Assembly: GCF_016428645.1 (NCBI RefSeq)
Contig: NZ_JAELXW010000038.1
Span: 19,041-83,040 of the forward strand
DNA: 64,000 nucleotides
DNA from: Glycomyces salinus
GTDB lineage: Bacteria > Actinomycetota > Actinomycetes > Mycobacteriales > Micromonosporaceae
Direction of reading: 5' to 3'
Shown piece after piece: positions 32,902-42,310 of this stretch. Positions within the stretch are counted from its first letter, which is position 1, and every line of letters begins with the position of its first letter. The notes beneath the pieces were generated by a model, which was not told the DNA's origin, ran no database searches, and worked only from the letters and a program-made list of their open reading frames with translations. The position numbers were made by a program, and so were the translations under genes.

Positions 32902-34479
32902 TCAGTAAGCGCCTTTTCGCCGCAACACTACAGCGACCGTGCGGAAAAGAATTTGCAGGTCGGTGGTCAGAGACCAGTTGTCGACGTAGTAGAGATCGAG
33001 GCGGACCGCGTCGTCCCACGACAGGTCGGAGCGGCCCGAGACCTGCCAGAGGCCGGTGATGCCGGGCCGGACGAGCAGGCGGCGGCGGACGTCGCCGAGG
33101 AAGTCGCCGTTCTCGGCCGGGAGCGGGCGCGGCCCCACGAGGCTCATCTCACCCCGGACCACGTTGATGAGCTGGGCGAACTCGTCGAGTGACGTCCTTC
33201 TCAGGAACCGGCCCACGCGGGTGATGCGCGGGTCGTCCTTCATCTTGAACAGCAGGCCGTCGGACTCGTTGTGCATCATGAGCGCGGCCTGGCGCTCCTC
33301 GGCGTCGATGTACATGGTGCGGAACTTCCAGCAGCGGAAGGTCTCGCCGTCGCGGCCGACGCGGGCCTGGCGGAAGAACACCGGGCCGGGGCTGTCGAGC
33401 TTGATGGCGATGGCGATGGCCGCGAACACCGGCGACAGGAGGATCAGGCCGATCACCGAGCAGGTGGAGTCGAGGATGTTCTTGATCAGCCAGCCGATGC
33501 CGGAGATCTTGGGCTCCTCGACGAACAGCAGCGGCAATCCCTCGACCGGCCGGATGTGCACGCGGGGGCCGGCGATGTCGGTCAGCTGCGGGGCGACGAT
33601 GAGGTCGCGGCCGGTGCCCTCGAGCTGCCAGGCCAGGCGGCGCAGGTCGGCCTTCTCGGTCGAGGCGGTGCCGCAGACGGCGAGCGTGTCGGCCTTGATC
33701 TGCTCGGCGCAGGTGACCACGTCGGTCCCGGCGAAGACCGGCACGGGCGTGTCGAGGTCGCGGACCGAGGAGGCGCCCTCGGTGACGTAGATGCCGACCG
33801 GCACCAGCCCGGCGGCGCTGTTGCGGCGGACAGTGCGGTAGACGTCCATCGTCTCGGGGTAGGAGCCGATGAGCATGACCCGCTGGACGGCGCGGCCGAA
33901 GGAGCGGGCCTTGTGCAGGGCCAGGCGGGCGGCGTAGCGGCTGCCGGCGATGAGCAGGGCCGCCGACAGCAGGATGACCGCCACGGCCGCACGCGAGACG
34001 TCGGCCTTGAACGTCAGGGCCAGGAACGAGACGAGCGCGAGCATGAACATCGAGGCGCGGACGACGCGCTTGAACTCGTCGTTGCCGGTCCCGAAGTAGC
34101 GGCGGTCGTAGCCGCCGTTGGCCCACAGCACCGCGACCCAGGCCAGCGGCAGCAGCAGCCAGACGATGTAGCGGTAGAGGACCATCTCGGTGCCGTGGTC
34201 GAACCCGGCGTTCGCGTGAGGGGTGAGGTTGACCGCGATCACCGAGGCGATGAACGCGGCGATGAAGTCGACGCCGACGAGCGCGGCCCGGTAGGCGCGG
34301 TGCCAGCGCGAGACCCGGGCGAGGCGTCGCCAAGCCGAACGGGTGACCCCGTTGGTGACGAGCTTCGGATCGCCTTTCCTGCTGGCACCGGCACCGGTCA
34401 CACGAGTCCCCGTCCGTTCGATCGGAGCACCCCCACTTCCGTGGAGATCATTTGCTGGACGTTCCAGGCTTGTCGCCAC
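32902..34479 (-). CDS. Polyprenyl glycosylphosphotransferase (WcaJ/CpsE-like)
   Basis: 525 residues. It starts synthesis of a surface polysaccharide by moving a sugar-1-phosphate to undecaprenyl phosphate. Four membrane segments (about 65-85, 100-118, 140-155, 160-178) and a CoA-binding-like cytosolic domain precede another membrane helix (about 335-355). The C-terminal bacterial sugar transferase domain has KLDSPGPVFFRQARVGRDG, CWKFRTMYIDAE, RRTSLDEFAQLINVVRGEMS and RPGITGLWQVSGRSD. The GTG start has AGGGA upstream. It is divergent from the GT4 gene. Confidence 0.92.
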   Translation of the reverse strand: MATSLERPANDLHGSGGAPIERTGTRVTGAGASRKGDPKLVTNGVTRSAWRRLARVSRWHRAYRAALVGVDFIAAFIASVIAVNLTPHANAGFDHGTEMVLYRYIVWLLLPLAWVAVLWANGGYDRRYFGTGNDEFKRVVRASMFMLALVSFLALTFKADVSRAAVAVILLSAALLIAGSRYAARLALHKARSFGRAVQRVMLIGSYPETMDVYRTVRRNSAAGLVPVGIYVTEGASSVRDLDTPVPVFAGTDVVTCAEQIKADTLAVCGTASTEKADLRRLAWQLEGTGRDLIVAPQLTDIAGPRVHIRPVEGLPLLFVEEPKISGIGWLIKNILDSTCSVIGLILLSPVFAAIAIAIKLDSPGPVFFRQARVGRDGETFRCWKFRTMYIDAEERQAALMMHNESDGLLFKMKDDPRITRVGRFLRRTSLDEFAQLINVVRGEMSLVGPRPLPAENGDFLGDVRRRLLVRPGITGLWQVSGRSDLSWDDAVRLDLYYVDNWSLTTDLQILFRTVAVVLRRKGAY

Positions 34480-34666
34480 TGCAAATCCCTGCGGTCGTCA
34501 GCTTATGGTGGAGGTAGGTGTCCGCGGGGGAGATCAGGCTTCGGGACCTCTACCGGGGGGCCCGCCGACACAGTACCCGACAACCTACACCTATTCCCTG
34601 ATTGAGGTATCTTCGGCCGAACTGAAAGCCGTGCGCGCCACCCGGAGACTGTGTGAGGGAAATCCT

Positions 34667-35824
34667 GTGAAGATCGTCATCGCACACAACCGGTACTCCT
34701 CGGCGCAGCCTTCGGGCGAGAACACGATCGTGGACTACGAGATCGGGGCGCTGCGCGAGGCAGGGGTCGAGGTGGTGCCCTTCCTGCGGTCCTCGGACGA
34801 GATCGCCTCCCTTCCGGCCCACCGCAAGGCGGCGCTGGCCGTCTCGCCGATCCACGCGGCCGCCGCGCAGCGGGACCTGGCCGCGCTGATCGAGCGCGAG
34901 CGCCCGGACCTGCTGCATCTGCACAACCCGTACCCGCTGCTGTCGCCGTCGGTGGTGCGGACCGCGCACCGGCACGGGGTGAAGGTGGTGCAGACCATCC
35001 ACAATTACCGGCACGACTGCGTCAACGGGCTCTACTTCAGGGACGGCCACGACTGCACCGACTGCCACGGGAAGCGGTGGAACGCGCCGGGGGTGCTGCA
35101 CTCCTGCTACCGGGGCTCGCGCGCGCAGAGCGCGGTGATGGCACTCACGCTGGGGGTCCACCAGGGAACGTGGCGGACCGTGGACCGCTTCGTCGCGCTG
35201 ACCGACGCGATGGCCGACTACCTGCGGGGCATCGGGATCGAGGCCGACCGCATCAGGGTCAAGCCGAACGCGGTGGCGGACCCGGGGCCGATGCCGCTCG
35301 GCGAGGGCTTCCTGTTCGCGGCCCGCCTGGTGCCGGAGAAGGGCGTGGAGCTGCTGCTGGAGGCGTGGCGCGAGGCGAAGGTGAACGTGCCGCTGCGCAT
35401 CGCCGGCGACGGTCCGCTGCGGCCGCTGGTGGAGCGGGCCGCCGAAGCGGACGGCGTCGAGTACCTGGGACAGCTCGACCCGGCGGCGCGGGACGCGGCC
35501 CTGGCGGCGTCGGCGGCGGTGGTGATCCCCTCGATCTGGCGGGACATCCTGCCGACCTCGGGCATCGAGGCGCTCGCGGCGGGGCGCGCGCTGGTCGTCA
35601 CCGATATCGGCGGCGGGCCGTTCATCGCGGGCCTGGACACCGCCAGGCCGGCAGGCCACGGCGCCGCACCCGAGCCGCGGGCGCTCGCCGCGGCGTTCGG
35701 GGAGGTCCACGACCTGGTCGAGCGCTACGCGGACTACGCGCGCGAGCGGTACGAGAAGGTCTTCTCCCCCGAAGTGGTCCTGCGGCGGCTGATCGACATC
35801 TACGAAGAGGTCCTAGCCGAGTGA
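34667..35824 (+). CDS. GT4-family glycosyltransferase
   Basis: 385 residues from GTG 34667, with GAGGGA at 6 bases. GT-B fold: N-terminal VKIVIAHNRYSSAQPSGENTIV, then LLHLHNPYPLLSPSVV, a cysteine cluster (HDCVNGLYF, DCTDCHGK, HSCYRGS) typical of a polysaccharide GT4 subgroup, and the nucleotide-sugar site with FAARLVPEKGVELLLEAW, IAGDGPLRP and IPSIWRDILPTSGIEALAAGR. It probably extends the glycan started by the divergent phosphotransferase. Its last 12 bases overlap the convergent gene. Confidence 0.9.
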   Translation: MKIVIAHNRYSSAQPSGENTIVDYEIGALREAGVEVVPFLRSSDEIASLPAHRKAALAVSPIHAAAAQRDLAALIERERPDLLHLHNPYPLLSPSVVRTAHRHGVKVVQTIHNYRHDCVNGLYFRDGHDCTDCHGKRWNAPGVLHSCYRGSRAQSAVMALTLGVHQGTWRTVDRFVALTDAMADYLRGIGIEADRIRVKPNAVADPGPMPLGEGFLFAARLVPEKGVELLLEAWREAKVNVPLRIAGDGPLRPLVERAAEADGVEYLGQLDPAARDAALAASAAVVIPSIWRDILPTSGIEALAAGRALVVTDIGGGPFIAGLDTARPAGHGAAPEPRALAAAFGEVHDLVERYADYARERYEKVFSPEVVLRRLIDIYEEVLAE

Positions 35825-36517
35825 GCGGCGGGCGTTGGCGGCTATGGAGGCCGAGAGGAAGAGCGCGTTGACCGCTCCGAATCCGAGCATGACGACGACC
35901 ATCGCCTCGGGCCAGAGCAGGGCCAGGCCGATGACGGTGATGACGAATCCGTAGTCGCGGACGAGCTTGACCAGCCGGATGACGATGTTGTCGGATTTCA
36001 CCAGGGATACTCCGTCGTCCTCTTTGGCCATCACGGAGGTCACGAGGTTGGTCATCCACAGGCCCGCGAAGACCGCGCCGGCCCAGGCGGGGACGGCCGG
36101 GGTGTAGGCGTCGGTCACGGCGACGACGACGGCGACCACCGAGGACTGGATGGCCACGTCGGAGAGGATGTCGGTCCTCGCGCCGGCTTCCGATCCCTGC
36201 CCTGTCGCACGTGCGAGCTGCCCGTCGGAGCAGTCGAGCATGTAGGCGACGTGCCAGGCGACGAGGACGGCCGAAGCCACCGGCCACCAGGGTGCGCCGT
36301 CGCGGGCGACCGGGATGTAGGCGATCACCGCGGCCGAGGCGGCCACGCCGAGGAGCAGGTCGATCAGGGTCAGGTGGCTGGGCTTGAGACCCGCGCGCCA
36401 TGCGAGGTAGGAGAAGTAGGATGCTCCGCGCTGGCTCAGCATGGTGATCATGCCGCCACCGCGTTTGACGGCGAGGAAATCCGCCGGGCCGGTTATGGGG
36501 GCGCGCTGTTCGGTCAC
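35813..36517 (-). CDS. CDP-alcohol phosphatidyltransferase family protein
   Basis: 234 residues with about five membrane helices. The full family motif is visible: D95-x2-D98-G-x2-A-R ... G-x3-D116-x3-D120 (DCSDGQLAR ... GARTDILSD). Members join a CDP-activated alcohol to an acceptor hydroxyl to make phospholipids or phosphopolyol polymers. Its place in a polysaccharide locus suggests a role in a polyol-phosphate or lipid-linked surface polymer, but the acceptor is not evident. Confidence 0.88.
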   Translation of the reverse strand: MTEQRAPITGPADFLAVKRGGGMITMLSQRGASYFSYLAWRAGLKPSHLTLIDLLLGVAASAAVIAYIPVARDGAPWWPVASAVLVAWHVAYMLDCSDGQLARATGQGSEAGARTDILSDVAIQSSVVAVVVAVTDAYTPAVPAWAGAVFAGLWMTNLVTSVMAKEDDGVSLVKSDNIVIRLVKLVRDYGFVITVIGLALLWPEAMVVVMLGFGAVNALFLSASIAANARRSLG

Positions 36518-36704
36518 GCGCCGATACTACTCATTGCCTGGAAGTGCACTCACCGTCGCGGCGGCGGACCGGGTTGTGTCAACCTTCCGACACCACTGTC
36601 GGTGACTGATCCCTAATATGCGTGTGAACCACTCGATCTGGGACGTTTACCCGTCTCCTCGGGTAGCTGTGAGGCTACCTAGCGTCTTAAGGTTGATGAA
36701 CCAA

Positions 36705-36736
36705 ATCGATTCCTGGGTGACCCATCGATTCCTGGG
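36705..36736 (+). repeat. 13-base direct repeat ahead of the GCS2 gene
   Basis: ATCGATTCCTGGG occurs at 36705-36717 and 36724-36736, 19 bases apart, ending next to the GGGAGGAG Shine-Dalgarno sequence. It could be a tandem regulator site or a small duplication. Confidence 0.6.
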
Positions 36737-36745
36737 GAGGAGAAT

Positions 36746-38242
36746 ATGGGCGACGAGGTCAGCGGTTCCGCTCTGCGCCACTGGGATCAGACCGCCTACC
36801 GAGCCAAGCTCCAAGCCGGACGCGATGCCCTCGCGCAGCTGCTGGCCGATCGGAGGCTGGACGGCGAGCGTCCCCTCACCGGCATCGAATTGGAGCTGGA
36901 CCTGTTGGAGCACAACGGGGATCCGGCCTTCGCCAGCGAGGCCGTCCTGCAGTACCTGCACACCACTGGGGACGAGGAGGCCCTCTACAGTGCCCAGCAC
37001 GAGCTGGGCGCGCACAATCTCGAGCTGAACCTGCCGCCCCGGCTGCTCGACGGGGCCGGGCTCTCCTGGTACGAGTCCGACCTGGCCGCGGCGCTAGAGG
37101 AAGTCCGGGAGGCCGCCGAGAAGGCCGGGACCTACGTCTGCCCCATCGGCACCATTCCCACCCTCTTCACCGAACACATCGACATCGAGATGCTCTCGCG
37201 CGCCGAGCGCTACCGGGTGCTCAACGACGGGATCATGGCCGCCCGCGGCGAGGACCTCCTCATCGACATCAGCGGCGCCGAGTCGGTCCGCTACTCGTGC
37301 GCCAACATCGCCCCGGAGTCGGCCAACACCTCCGTCCAGTTCCACCTCCAGCTCGCTCCGGAGTCCTTCGCCCGCTACTGGAACGCCGCGCAGGCCATCG
37401 CCGGCGTCCAACTGGCGGTGGGCGCGAACTCGCCCTACCTGTTCGGGCGGCAGCTGTGGGCCGAGACCCGGATCGTGCTGTTCGAGCAGGGCACCGACAC
37501 GCGCGCGGCGGCCGAGCGGGCCGCCGGGGCGCTGCCGCGGGCCTGGTTCGGCGCGCGCTGGATCGACAGCGTCCTTGACCTGTTCAACGAGAACTACAAG
37601 CACTTCGCGCCGCTATTACCGCTTTGCGACCCCGAGGACCCGCTCCAGGTCGTCGCCGACGGCGGCGTGCCGAACCTGCGGGAGCTGCGATTCCACAACG
37701 GCAGCATCTACCGGTGGAACCGGCCGGTCTACGACATCCGCTCGGGCCGCCCGCACCTGCGGGTGGAGAACCGGGTCCTGCCGGCAGGGCCGACCGCGGT
37801 CGACATCTGCGCGAACATGGCGCTGTTCTACGGGCTGGTCAGCTACTTCGCCGAACGGGCCGAGGAGCTGACGGCCGGGCTGGACTTCGCGCAGGCGACG
37901 GCGAACTTCGAGAACGCGGCCCGGCACGGCATCCACGCCGACCAGTTCTGGCCGGGCCTGGGCCGGATTCCGGCCCGACGGCTGGTGCTCGAGGAGCTGC
38001 TGCCGCTGGCGTCCGAAGGGCTCTCGTCGATGGGCGTGGGCGGCCGCGACGCCGACCGGTTCCTCGGCGTGGTCGAGCAGCGGTGCCGCCGCGGGGTCAA
38101 CGGCTCGTCCTGGCAGGTGGCCAGGGTGCGGGTGGCCGAGCACCGCCATCGCATGGAGCGGTCCGACGCACTGCGGGCGATGGCCCTCGACTACGCGGCG
38201 CAGGCGGCCGACGGCAGACCGGTCCACGAGTGGGAGGTCTGA
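36746..38242 (+). CDS. Glutamate-cysteine ligase family 2 (GCS2) protein
   Basis: 498 residues. GCS2-type ATP-dependent carboxylate-amine ligase; the motif TGIELELDLLEHNGDPAF (about 45-62), HELGAHNLELN and SVQFHLQLAPESFARYWNAAQ fit the fold. Actinomycetes make mycothiol and not glutathione, and this longer GCS2 group is of uncertain substrate, so a gamma-glutamyl ligase of unknown acceptor is the safest call. It has a good Shine-Dalgarno sequence and is convergent with the next gene, 4 bases apart. Confidence 0.8.
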   Translation: MGDEVSGSALRHWDQTAYRAKLQAGRDALAQLLADRRLDGERPLTGIELELDLLEHNGDPAFASEAVLQYLHTTGDEEALYSAQHELGAHNLELNLPPRLLDGAGLSWYESDLAAALEEVREAAEKAGTYVCPIGTIPTLFTEHIDIEMLSRAERYRVLNDGIMAARGEDLLIDISGAESVRYSCANIAPESANTSVQFHLQLAPESFARYWNAAQAIAGVQLAVGANSPYLFGRQLWAETRIVLFEQGTDTRAAAERAAGALPRAWFGARWIDSVLDLFNENYKHFAPLLPLCDPEDPLQVVADGGVPNLRELRFHNGSIYRWNRPVYDIRSGRPHLRVENRVLPAGPTAVDICANMALFYGLVSYFAERAEELTAGLDFAQATANFENAARHGIHADQFWPGLGRIPARRLVLEELLPLASEGLSSMGVGGRDADRFLGVVEQRCRRGVNGSSWQVARVRVAEHRHRMERSDALRAMALDYAAQAADGRPVHEWEV

Positions 38243-38246
38243 ACCG

Positions 38247-39539
38247 TTAGTCCTCCTGCTCGGGGGTCTCCTCGGCGGGGGTCTCGAGCTTCCTGCGGCG
38301 GGCGCGCTTGGTCGTCTTCTTGGTGCGCCGCTTGGGTTTGGCCTCGGCGGTCTTGTCCTCGGTCCCTCGGTCGGCCTCGGGGTCGGCGGTGAGCGTGCCG
38401 CCGCCGACCGGTTTGAGGTCCTGGACCCAGTCCACGTCGGGGTCGGACTCGGCGGGGGCGGCCTCGTCGGGCCCGCCGGGCATCGACTTGGTCTCGGCGA
38501 CGCCTGCGGAGCCGTGAATTTGCTCAGTCTCGCCCGAGCGGGAGTCGGAGAAGGCCGATTCGGGGGCGGCCGGGACGGTCCAGCCCGGCGCGGTCTCGAT
38601 CCCGGTCGAGTCCTTCCGCTCGGTCTCCGGTTCGGGGGACGCCGGAGCGGCCGAGTCGTCGATCTGCCCGCCGGAGCGGGGGACGGCGGCCACGATCAGG
38701 GAGCCGAGGATTCCGGCGATCGCGGCGTAGGGGCCGAGCTGGACGACGGCCATCGACTCGGGGTTGTCGACGCGGCTGGGCCCGGCGACCAGGTGGGCGA
38801 CGGTGACGATGAGGGGCCCGGCGATGCCGGAGGCGGCGGCGATCCGGTAACCGGAGTTGGAGATGGGGACGCGGCGGGCCATGGCGGCGACGATCGCGCC
38901 GATGAGGGCCGAGCCGATCAGGTACGGCACGGCTATCGAGAGCCCGCGCTGCCCCAGCGCCGAATCGGGACCGGCCCATGAGCCCCAGACGGCCAGTTGC
39001 ACGACCGGGGTGGTCGGCTCGCCGACCTCGACGAACACGGCCAGGATCGCCAGGACCCAGATCAGTGCGACCGAGGCGCCGACGTTGACCGCGACCGCAC
39101 GCGAGGCCAGGCCGATGAGGGTCAGGACCAGTCCGACGGCCGCGCCGACGCCGGAGGCCAGCAGCGGGTCGGACGGGAAGGACGCGAAGGCGGCGCCCTG
39201 CTCGGCGGACACGGCGACCAGCGGCCCCGCGGCGAAACCGCCGACGGCCGAGGCCAGGACCGCGCCGAGGCGGACGAGCGGGGACTCGGCGGCCTCGCTG
39301 CGCGAGCCGAAGACGCCGGAGGCGAGGCCGCCGACCACGCAGGAGGCCGCGGAGAACCAGGCGACCCACGCCTGGTTGGCGTGCTCGCGGTAGTCGATGA
39401 CGGAAGAGGCGGAGTCGGGGGCTGCGTCGGCCCAGGACAGCAGGCCGAATCCGTAGGCCAGGCCGAGCTGGGCGAGCGCGGCGGTCGCGGCTACCGCGAA
39501 GCCGACGCCCATGACCTTGGCAGCGGTTCTAGGTGACAT
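38247..39539 (-). CDS. Polytopic membrane protein with long charged C-terminal tail
   Basis: 430 residues. About eight membrane segments (10-270) are followed by a 150-residue hydrophilic tail ending in a Lys/Arg-rich stretch (KPKRRTKKTTKRARRRK) and an acidic end. I do not recognise the family. ATG 39539 is chosen because TACGGT lies 7 bases upstream; a GTG at 39566 is in frame. The basic tail might contact nucleic acid or anionic lipid. It is divergent from glyA. Confidence 0.7.
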   Translation of the reverse strand: MSPRTAAKVMGVGFAVAATAALAQLGLAYGFGLLSWADAAPDSASSVIDYREHANQAWVAWFSAASCVVGGLASGVFGSRSEAAESPLVRLGAVLASAVGGFAAGPLVAVSAEQGAAFASFPSDPLLASGVGAAVGLVLTLIGLASRAVAVNVGASVALIWVLAILAVFVEVGEPTTPVVQLAVWGSWAGPDSALGQRGLSIAVPYLIGSALIGAIVAAMARRVPISNSGYRIAAASGIAGPLIVTVAHLVAGPSRVDNPESMAVVQLGPYAAIAGILGSLIVAAVPRSGGQIDDSAAPASPEPETERKDSTGIETAPGWTVPAAPESAFSDSRSGETEQIHGSAGVAETKSMPGGPDEAAPAESDPDVDWVQDLKPVGGGTLTADPEADRGTEDKTAEAKPKRRTKKTTKRARRRKLETPAEETPEQED

Positions 39540-39750
39540 ACATCGCACCGTACTTCGTGTACGCAATGGAGTCTCGCGTGCCTGATCCAGTCACATACGG
39601 CACGCGCGGGCCCGCCGAGCCGCGACTTGGCGCAGCTCTCAGCGGGCCCAAACGCGGTCGATTCGGGCCCGGCCGGGCGGTTATGCTCAGTCCATCAGGC
39701 CACCTGCCCGGTCGCCGTGCTGATCATGCCGTTCGACAAGGAGCATTCGC

Positions 39751-41025
39751 ATGACCGACGCCTATGAGGCATTGACCGCTGACCTCGCCGCCGCCGACCC
39801 CGAGATCGAGCGGCTCATCGAGGAGGAGGGACGGCGGGAGTCGGAGAAGATCCGCCTCATCGCCTCCGAGAACTACGTCTCCGAAGCGGTCATGGAGGCG
39901 ACCGGGTCCATCCTGACCAACAAGTACTCCGAGGGGTACGCCGGCAGGCGCTACTACGAGGGCCAGCAGTACATCGACCAGGTCGAGGAGCTGGCGATCG
40001 CCCGCGCCAAGGAGCTGTTCGGCGCCGACCACGCCAACGTGCAGCCCTACTCGGGCTCGCCCGCGAACCTGGCCGTCTACATGGCCTTCCTCAAGCCCGG
40101 CGACACCGTCATGGGCATGGCCCTGGACATGGGCGGCCACCTGACCCACGGGCACACCGTCTCGGCCACCGGCAAGTGGTTCAACTCGGTGCCCTACCGG
40201 GTCCGCAAGGACACCGGCCGGGTCGACCTCGACGAGGTCGCCGAGCTCGCCCGCGCCGAGCGCCCGAAGATGATGATCTGCGGCGGCACCGCCATCCCCC
40301 GCACGATCGACTTCGAGGGCTTCGCGGCCATCGCCCGCGAGGTCGACGCGGTCCTGCTGGCCGACATCGCCCACATCGCCGGCCTGGTCGCCGGCGGCGC
40401 GCACCCGACCCCGGTCGGGCACGCCGACGTCGTCTCGACCACCACGCACAAGACGCTGCGCGGCCCGAGGGGCGCGATGGTCATGTGCGACGCCGCGCAC
40501 GCCAAGGCCATCGACAAGGCCGTCTTCCCCGGACTCCAGGGGGGCCCGCACAACCACACCACCGCGGCGATCGCGGTCGCCCTCCGCGAGGCCGCGCAGG
40601 AGTCGTTCTCCGGCTATGCGGCCCAGATCGTCAAGAACGCGAAGGCCCTGGCCGAGGCCCTGTCCGAGCGCGGCTTCGACCTGGTCAGCGGCGGCACCGA
40701 CAACCACCTGATCCTCGCCGACCTGACCCGGAAGGAGATCGGCGGCAAGCCCGCGGCCAAGGCCCTGGACGCGGCCGGGATCGAGCTGAACTTCAACGCC
40801 GTCCCCTACGACACCCGCAAGCCGTTCGACCCGTCGGGCCTGCGCATCGGCACCGCCGCGGTGACCACCCGCGGCATGACCGAGCCCGACATGGACCGCA
40901 TCGCGGCCTGGATCGACCGCGTCATCGCCGCGGCCAAGGCCGAGAAGGAATCGGAACTCGACACCATCGCCGCCGAGATCCGAGAATTCTGCAAGTCCTA
41001 CCCGATCCCAGGCTGGCACGCCTGA
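39751..41025 (+). CDS. glyA: Serine hydroxymethyltransferase
   Basis: PLP enzyme converting serine and tetrahydrofolate to glycine and methylene-tetrahydrofolate, 424 residues. Signatures: IRLIASENYVSEAVMEA, YAGRRYYEGQQYIDQVE, NVQPYSGSPANLAVYMA, and the PLP-binding lysine K234 in STTTHKTLRGPRG. AAGGAG precedes the ATG. No riboswitch-like structure could be recognised in the 211-base leader. A long hairpin follows the stop. Confidence 0.97.
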   Translation: MTDAYEALTADLAAADPEIERLIEEEGRRESEKIRLIASENYVSEAVMEATGSILTNKYSEGYAGRRYYEGQQYIDQVEELAIARAKELFGADHANVQPYSGSPANLAVYMAFLKPGDTVMGMALDMGGHLTHGHTVSATGKWFNSVPYRVRKDTGRVDLDEVAELARAERPKMMICGGTAIPRTIDFEGFAAIAREVDAVLLADIAHIAGLVAGGAHPTPVGHADVVSTTTHKTLRGPRGAMVMCDAAHAKAIDKAVFPGLQGGPHNHTTAAIAVALREAAQESFSGYAAQIVKNAKALAEALSERGFDLVSGGTDNHLILADLTRKEIGGKPAAKALDAAGIELNFNAVPYDTRKPFDPSGLRIGTAAVTTRGMTEPDMDRIAAWIDRVIAAAKAEKESELDTIAAEIREFCKSYPIPGWHA

Positions 41026-41036
41026 TCTGATTCGAG

Positions 41037-41077
41037 ACGCAGGGAGGGGACCGGCTTCGCCGGTCCCCTCCCTGCGT
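41037..41077 (+). terminator. Strong glyA terminator hairpin
   Basis: A 19-base perfect stem starting ACGCAGGGAGGGGACC (41037-41055) pairs with 41059-41077 across a TTC loop. It also faces the convergent Rpn-type remnant, so it may act in both directions. Confidence 0.8.
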
Positions 41078-41084
41078 ACGTCTG

Positions 41085-41577
41085 TCAGTCGAAGATCTCT
41101 TCGACGCTGGAGGCATTCACGGCCCGCGAGAACCAGCGGTCGACCGTATCCTCATCGGTGCATCCCTCGATCTGCTCCCTTGCACTGTCCGAGACCTCGA
41201 TTCCCCGCAGGTCGAGCAGCTTCAGCAGTGACTTGATCTCTCCGCGACGCTCACCTTTGAGTTCGAGTTGGCCTGCCGGGCTCTCAAGATACTGCTCATA
41301 CGTCAGGCTCATGTATTCCTCAGAGCTTGTCGTCGTCGCGGCCGCGCTGGATCTCGGTGATAATCGAGAAGACCGCCTTGCCGAACTGGTCACGGAACAA
41401 CGCCACGTTGTCGCAGTTGAGCTCGATCGGATCGTTGTCCGTCAGCGCCTCCGACTCGGATTCGACACTCGAATACGCGGGCAGGGCCGCACCGACTGTC
41501 TTGACGAGCAGCTCCGCCGCCAGTTCCGGCCGCTTCTGGAAGAGGCGGATCGGGATCTCATGCTGATGGGTGACCAT
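41085..41577 (-). pseudogene. Decayed Rpn-type nuclease/transposase-like gene with internal deletion
   Basis: The 5' part (41577 to 41320) encodes MVTHQHEIPIRLFQKRPELAAELL ... FSIITEIQRGRDDDK, the N-terminus of the actinobacterial Rpn/PDDEXK-like family of about 290 residues. The 3' part (41312 to 41085), in another frame, encodes YEQYLESPAGQLELKGERRGEIKSLLKLLDLRGIEVSDSAREQIEGCTD ..., the usual C-terminus. The ~120 residues normally between them, including most of the nuclease core, are missing and the frame is shifted. A Shine-Dalgarno sequence GGGAG remains ahead of the first ATG. Such genes are frequent in multiple copies and often degrade. Confidence 0.7.
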
Positions 41578-41783
41578 GTCTCCCAAGCTAAGTGTCAGCG
41601 CAGCGGAATCCGGTATTCGATGTACCAGCGTGTCATCGCGTTGCGGCGCCGACGCGTCCGTGCGGGTCCTCCGGTCGGGCAAGACGAAACGCACTGGCCG
41701 TGCGGCTCAGCGCGTCCGTGTGTGTTTTGAGTTTGCAGTCTTTGGCCTGACACCTTCTGGGTGCCCTGGCACCGTCGCCCCCG

Positions 41784-41999
41784 TTAGGCGGCGCGGGTCA
41801 GGGCGCGGCGCTCGACCCGGTTGGCCACGCGGCGGAGGACGCCGGCGGTCGAGAACCGGACCTTGTCGCTGGCGGTGGCGCCGACGACGTAAGGCTTGTT
41901 CGCGCGGCCGTCGTCGACGACCGGAGCGTTCGGGAGCGCCGAGGTGGCGGCGGTGTTGGCGGCGTCGACTGCGAGGTAAGCACCCATGAATTCGTGCAT
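41784..41999 (-). CDS. Small hypothetical protein
   Basis: 71 residues starting MHEFMGAYLAVDAAN, with GGAAGGA 6 bases before the ATG. It is Ala/Arg/Val-rich, with a polar middle and a basic helical end (VLRRVANRVERRALTR). It has no signal peptide or membrane segment, and I do not recognise it. The good ribosome binding site is the main reason to call it. Confidence 0.5.
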   Translation of the reverse strand: MHEFMGAYLAVDAANTAATSALPNAPVVDDGRANKPYVVGATASDKVRFSTAGVLRRVANRVERRALTRAA

Positions 42000-42310
42000 G
42001 ATCGTTCCTTCCCGGCGGGTGTGCCGGATAGTGGATTTTCTCGGGGATGAACCGCTCGTCGATGACGCCTTTGTCGACGGCGGCGGGCCGATGCCTGAGC
42101 ATCGGACCGGGAGCGGGGTTCGAACGGGATTGCCGCTTCTTCGCTCAGCTCCCGGCTTCGTCATCAATGCTATGGGGTGGGCAAGCGTAAAATCCAGGGT
42201 TTTTGCGTGCGTCACATGTATCCCGCACCACTGTCCATAGAGATCTAAGTTACCGTTCGGTTATCTATCTATACCGGCTCGTTACGCGCAGGTGGCGGTA
42301 GTGTGTCGGC
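42000..42310. other. 311-base gene-free divergent region with a leaderless -10
   Basis: It separates the small gene from the peptidase gene. The right half (42180-42290) is AT-rich for this genome. TAGTGT at 42299-42304 followed by 6 bases and ATG 42311 is the probable leaderless -10 for the peptidase gene. No gene is supported. Confidence 0.45.

Noticed and set aside
31060..33192. A 710-codon plus-strand frame antisense to the LCP and epimerase genes
   Set aside because: It opposes recognised enzymes, is low-complexity Gly/Val/Asp-rich, and has no motif.
39567..39750. Possible riboswitch ahead of glyA
   Set aside because: I looked for glycine, ZTP and SAH-type cores and could not identify the conserved bases; only a normal Shine-Dalgarno sequence is clear.
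41759..41774. GGTGCC-CT-GGCACC hairpin as terminator of the small gene at 41784
   Set aside because: The stem is only 6 bases with a 2-base loop and no T-run, too weak to call.
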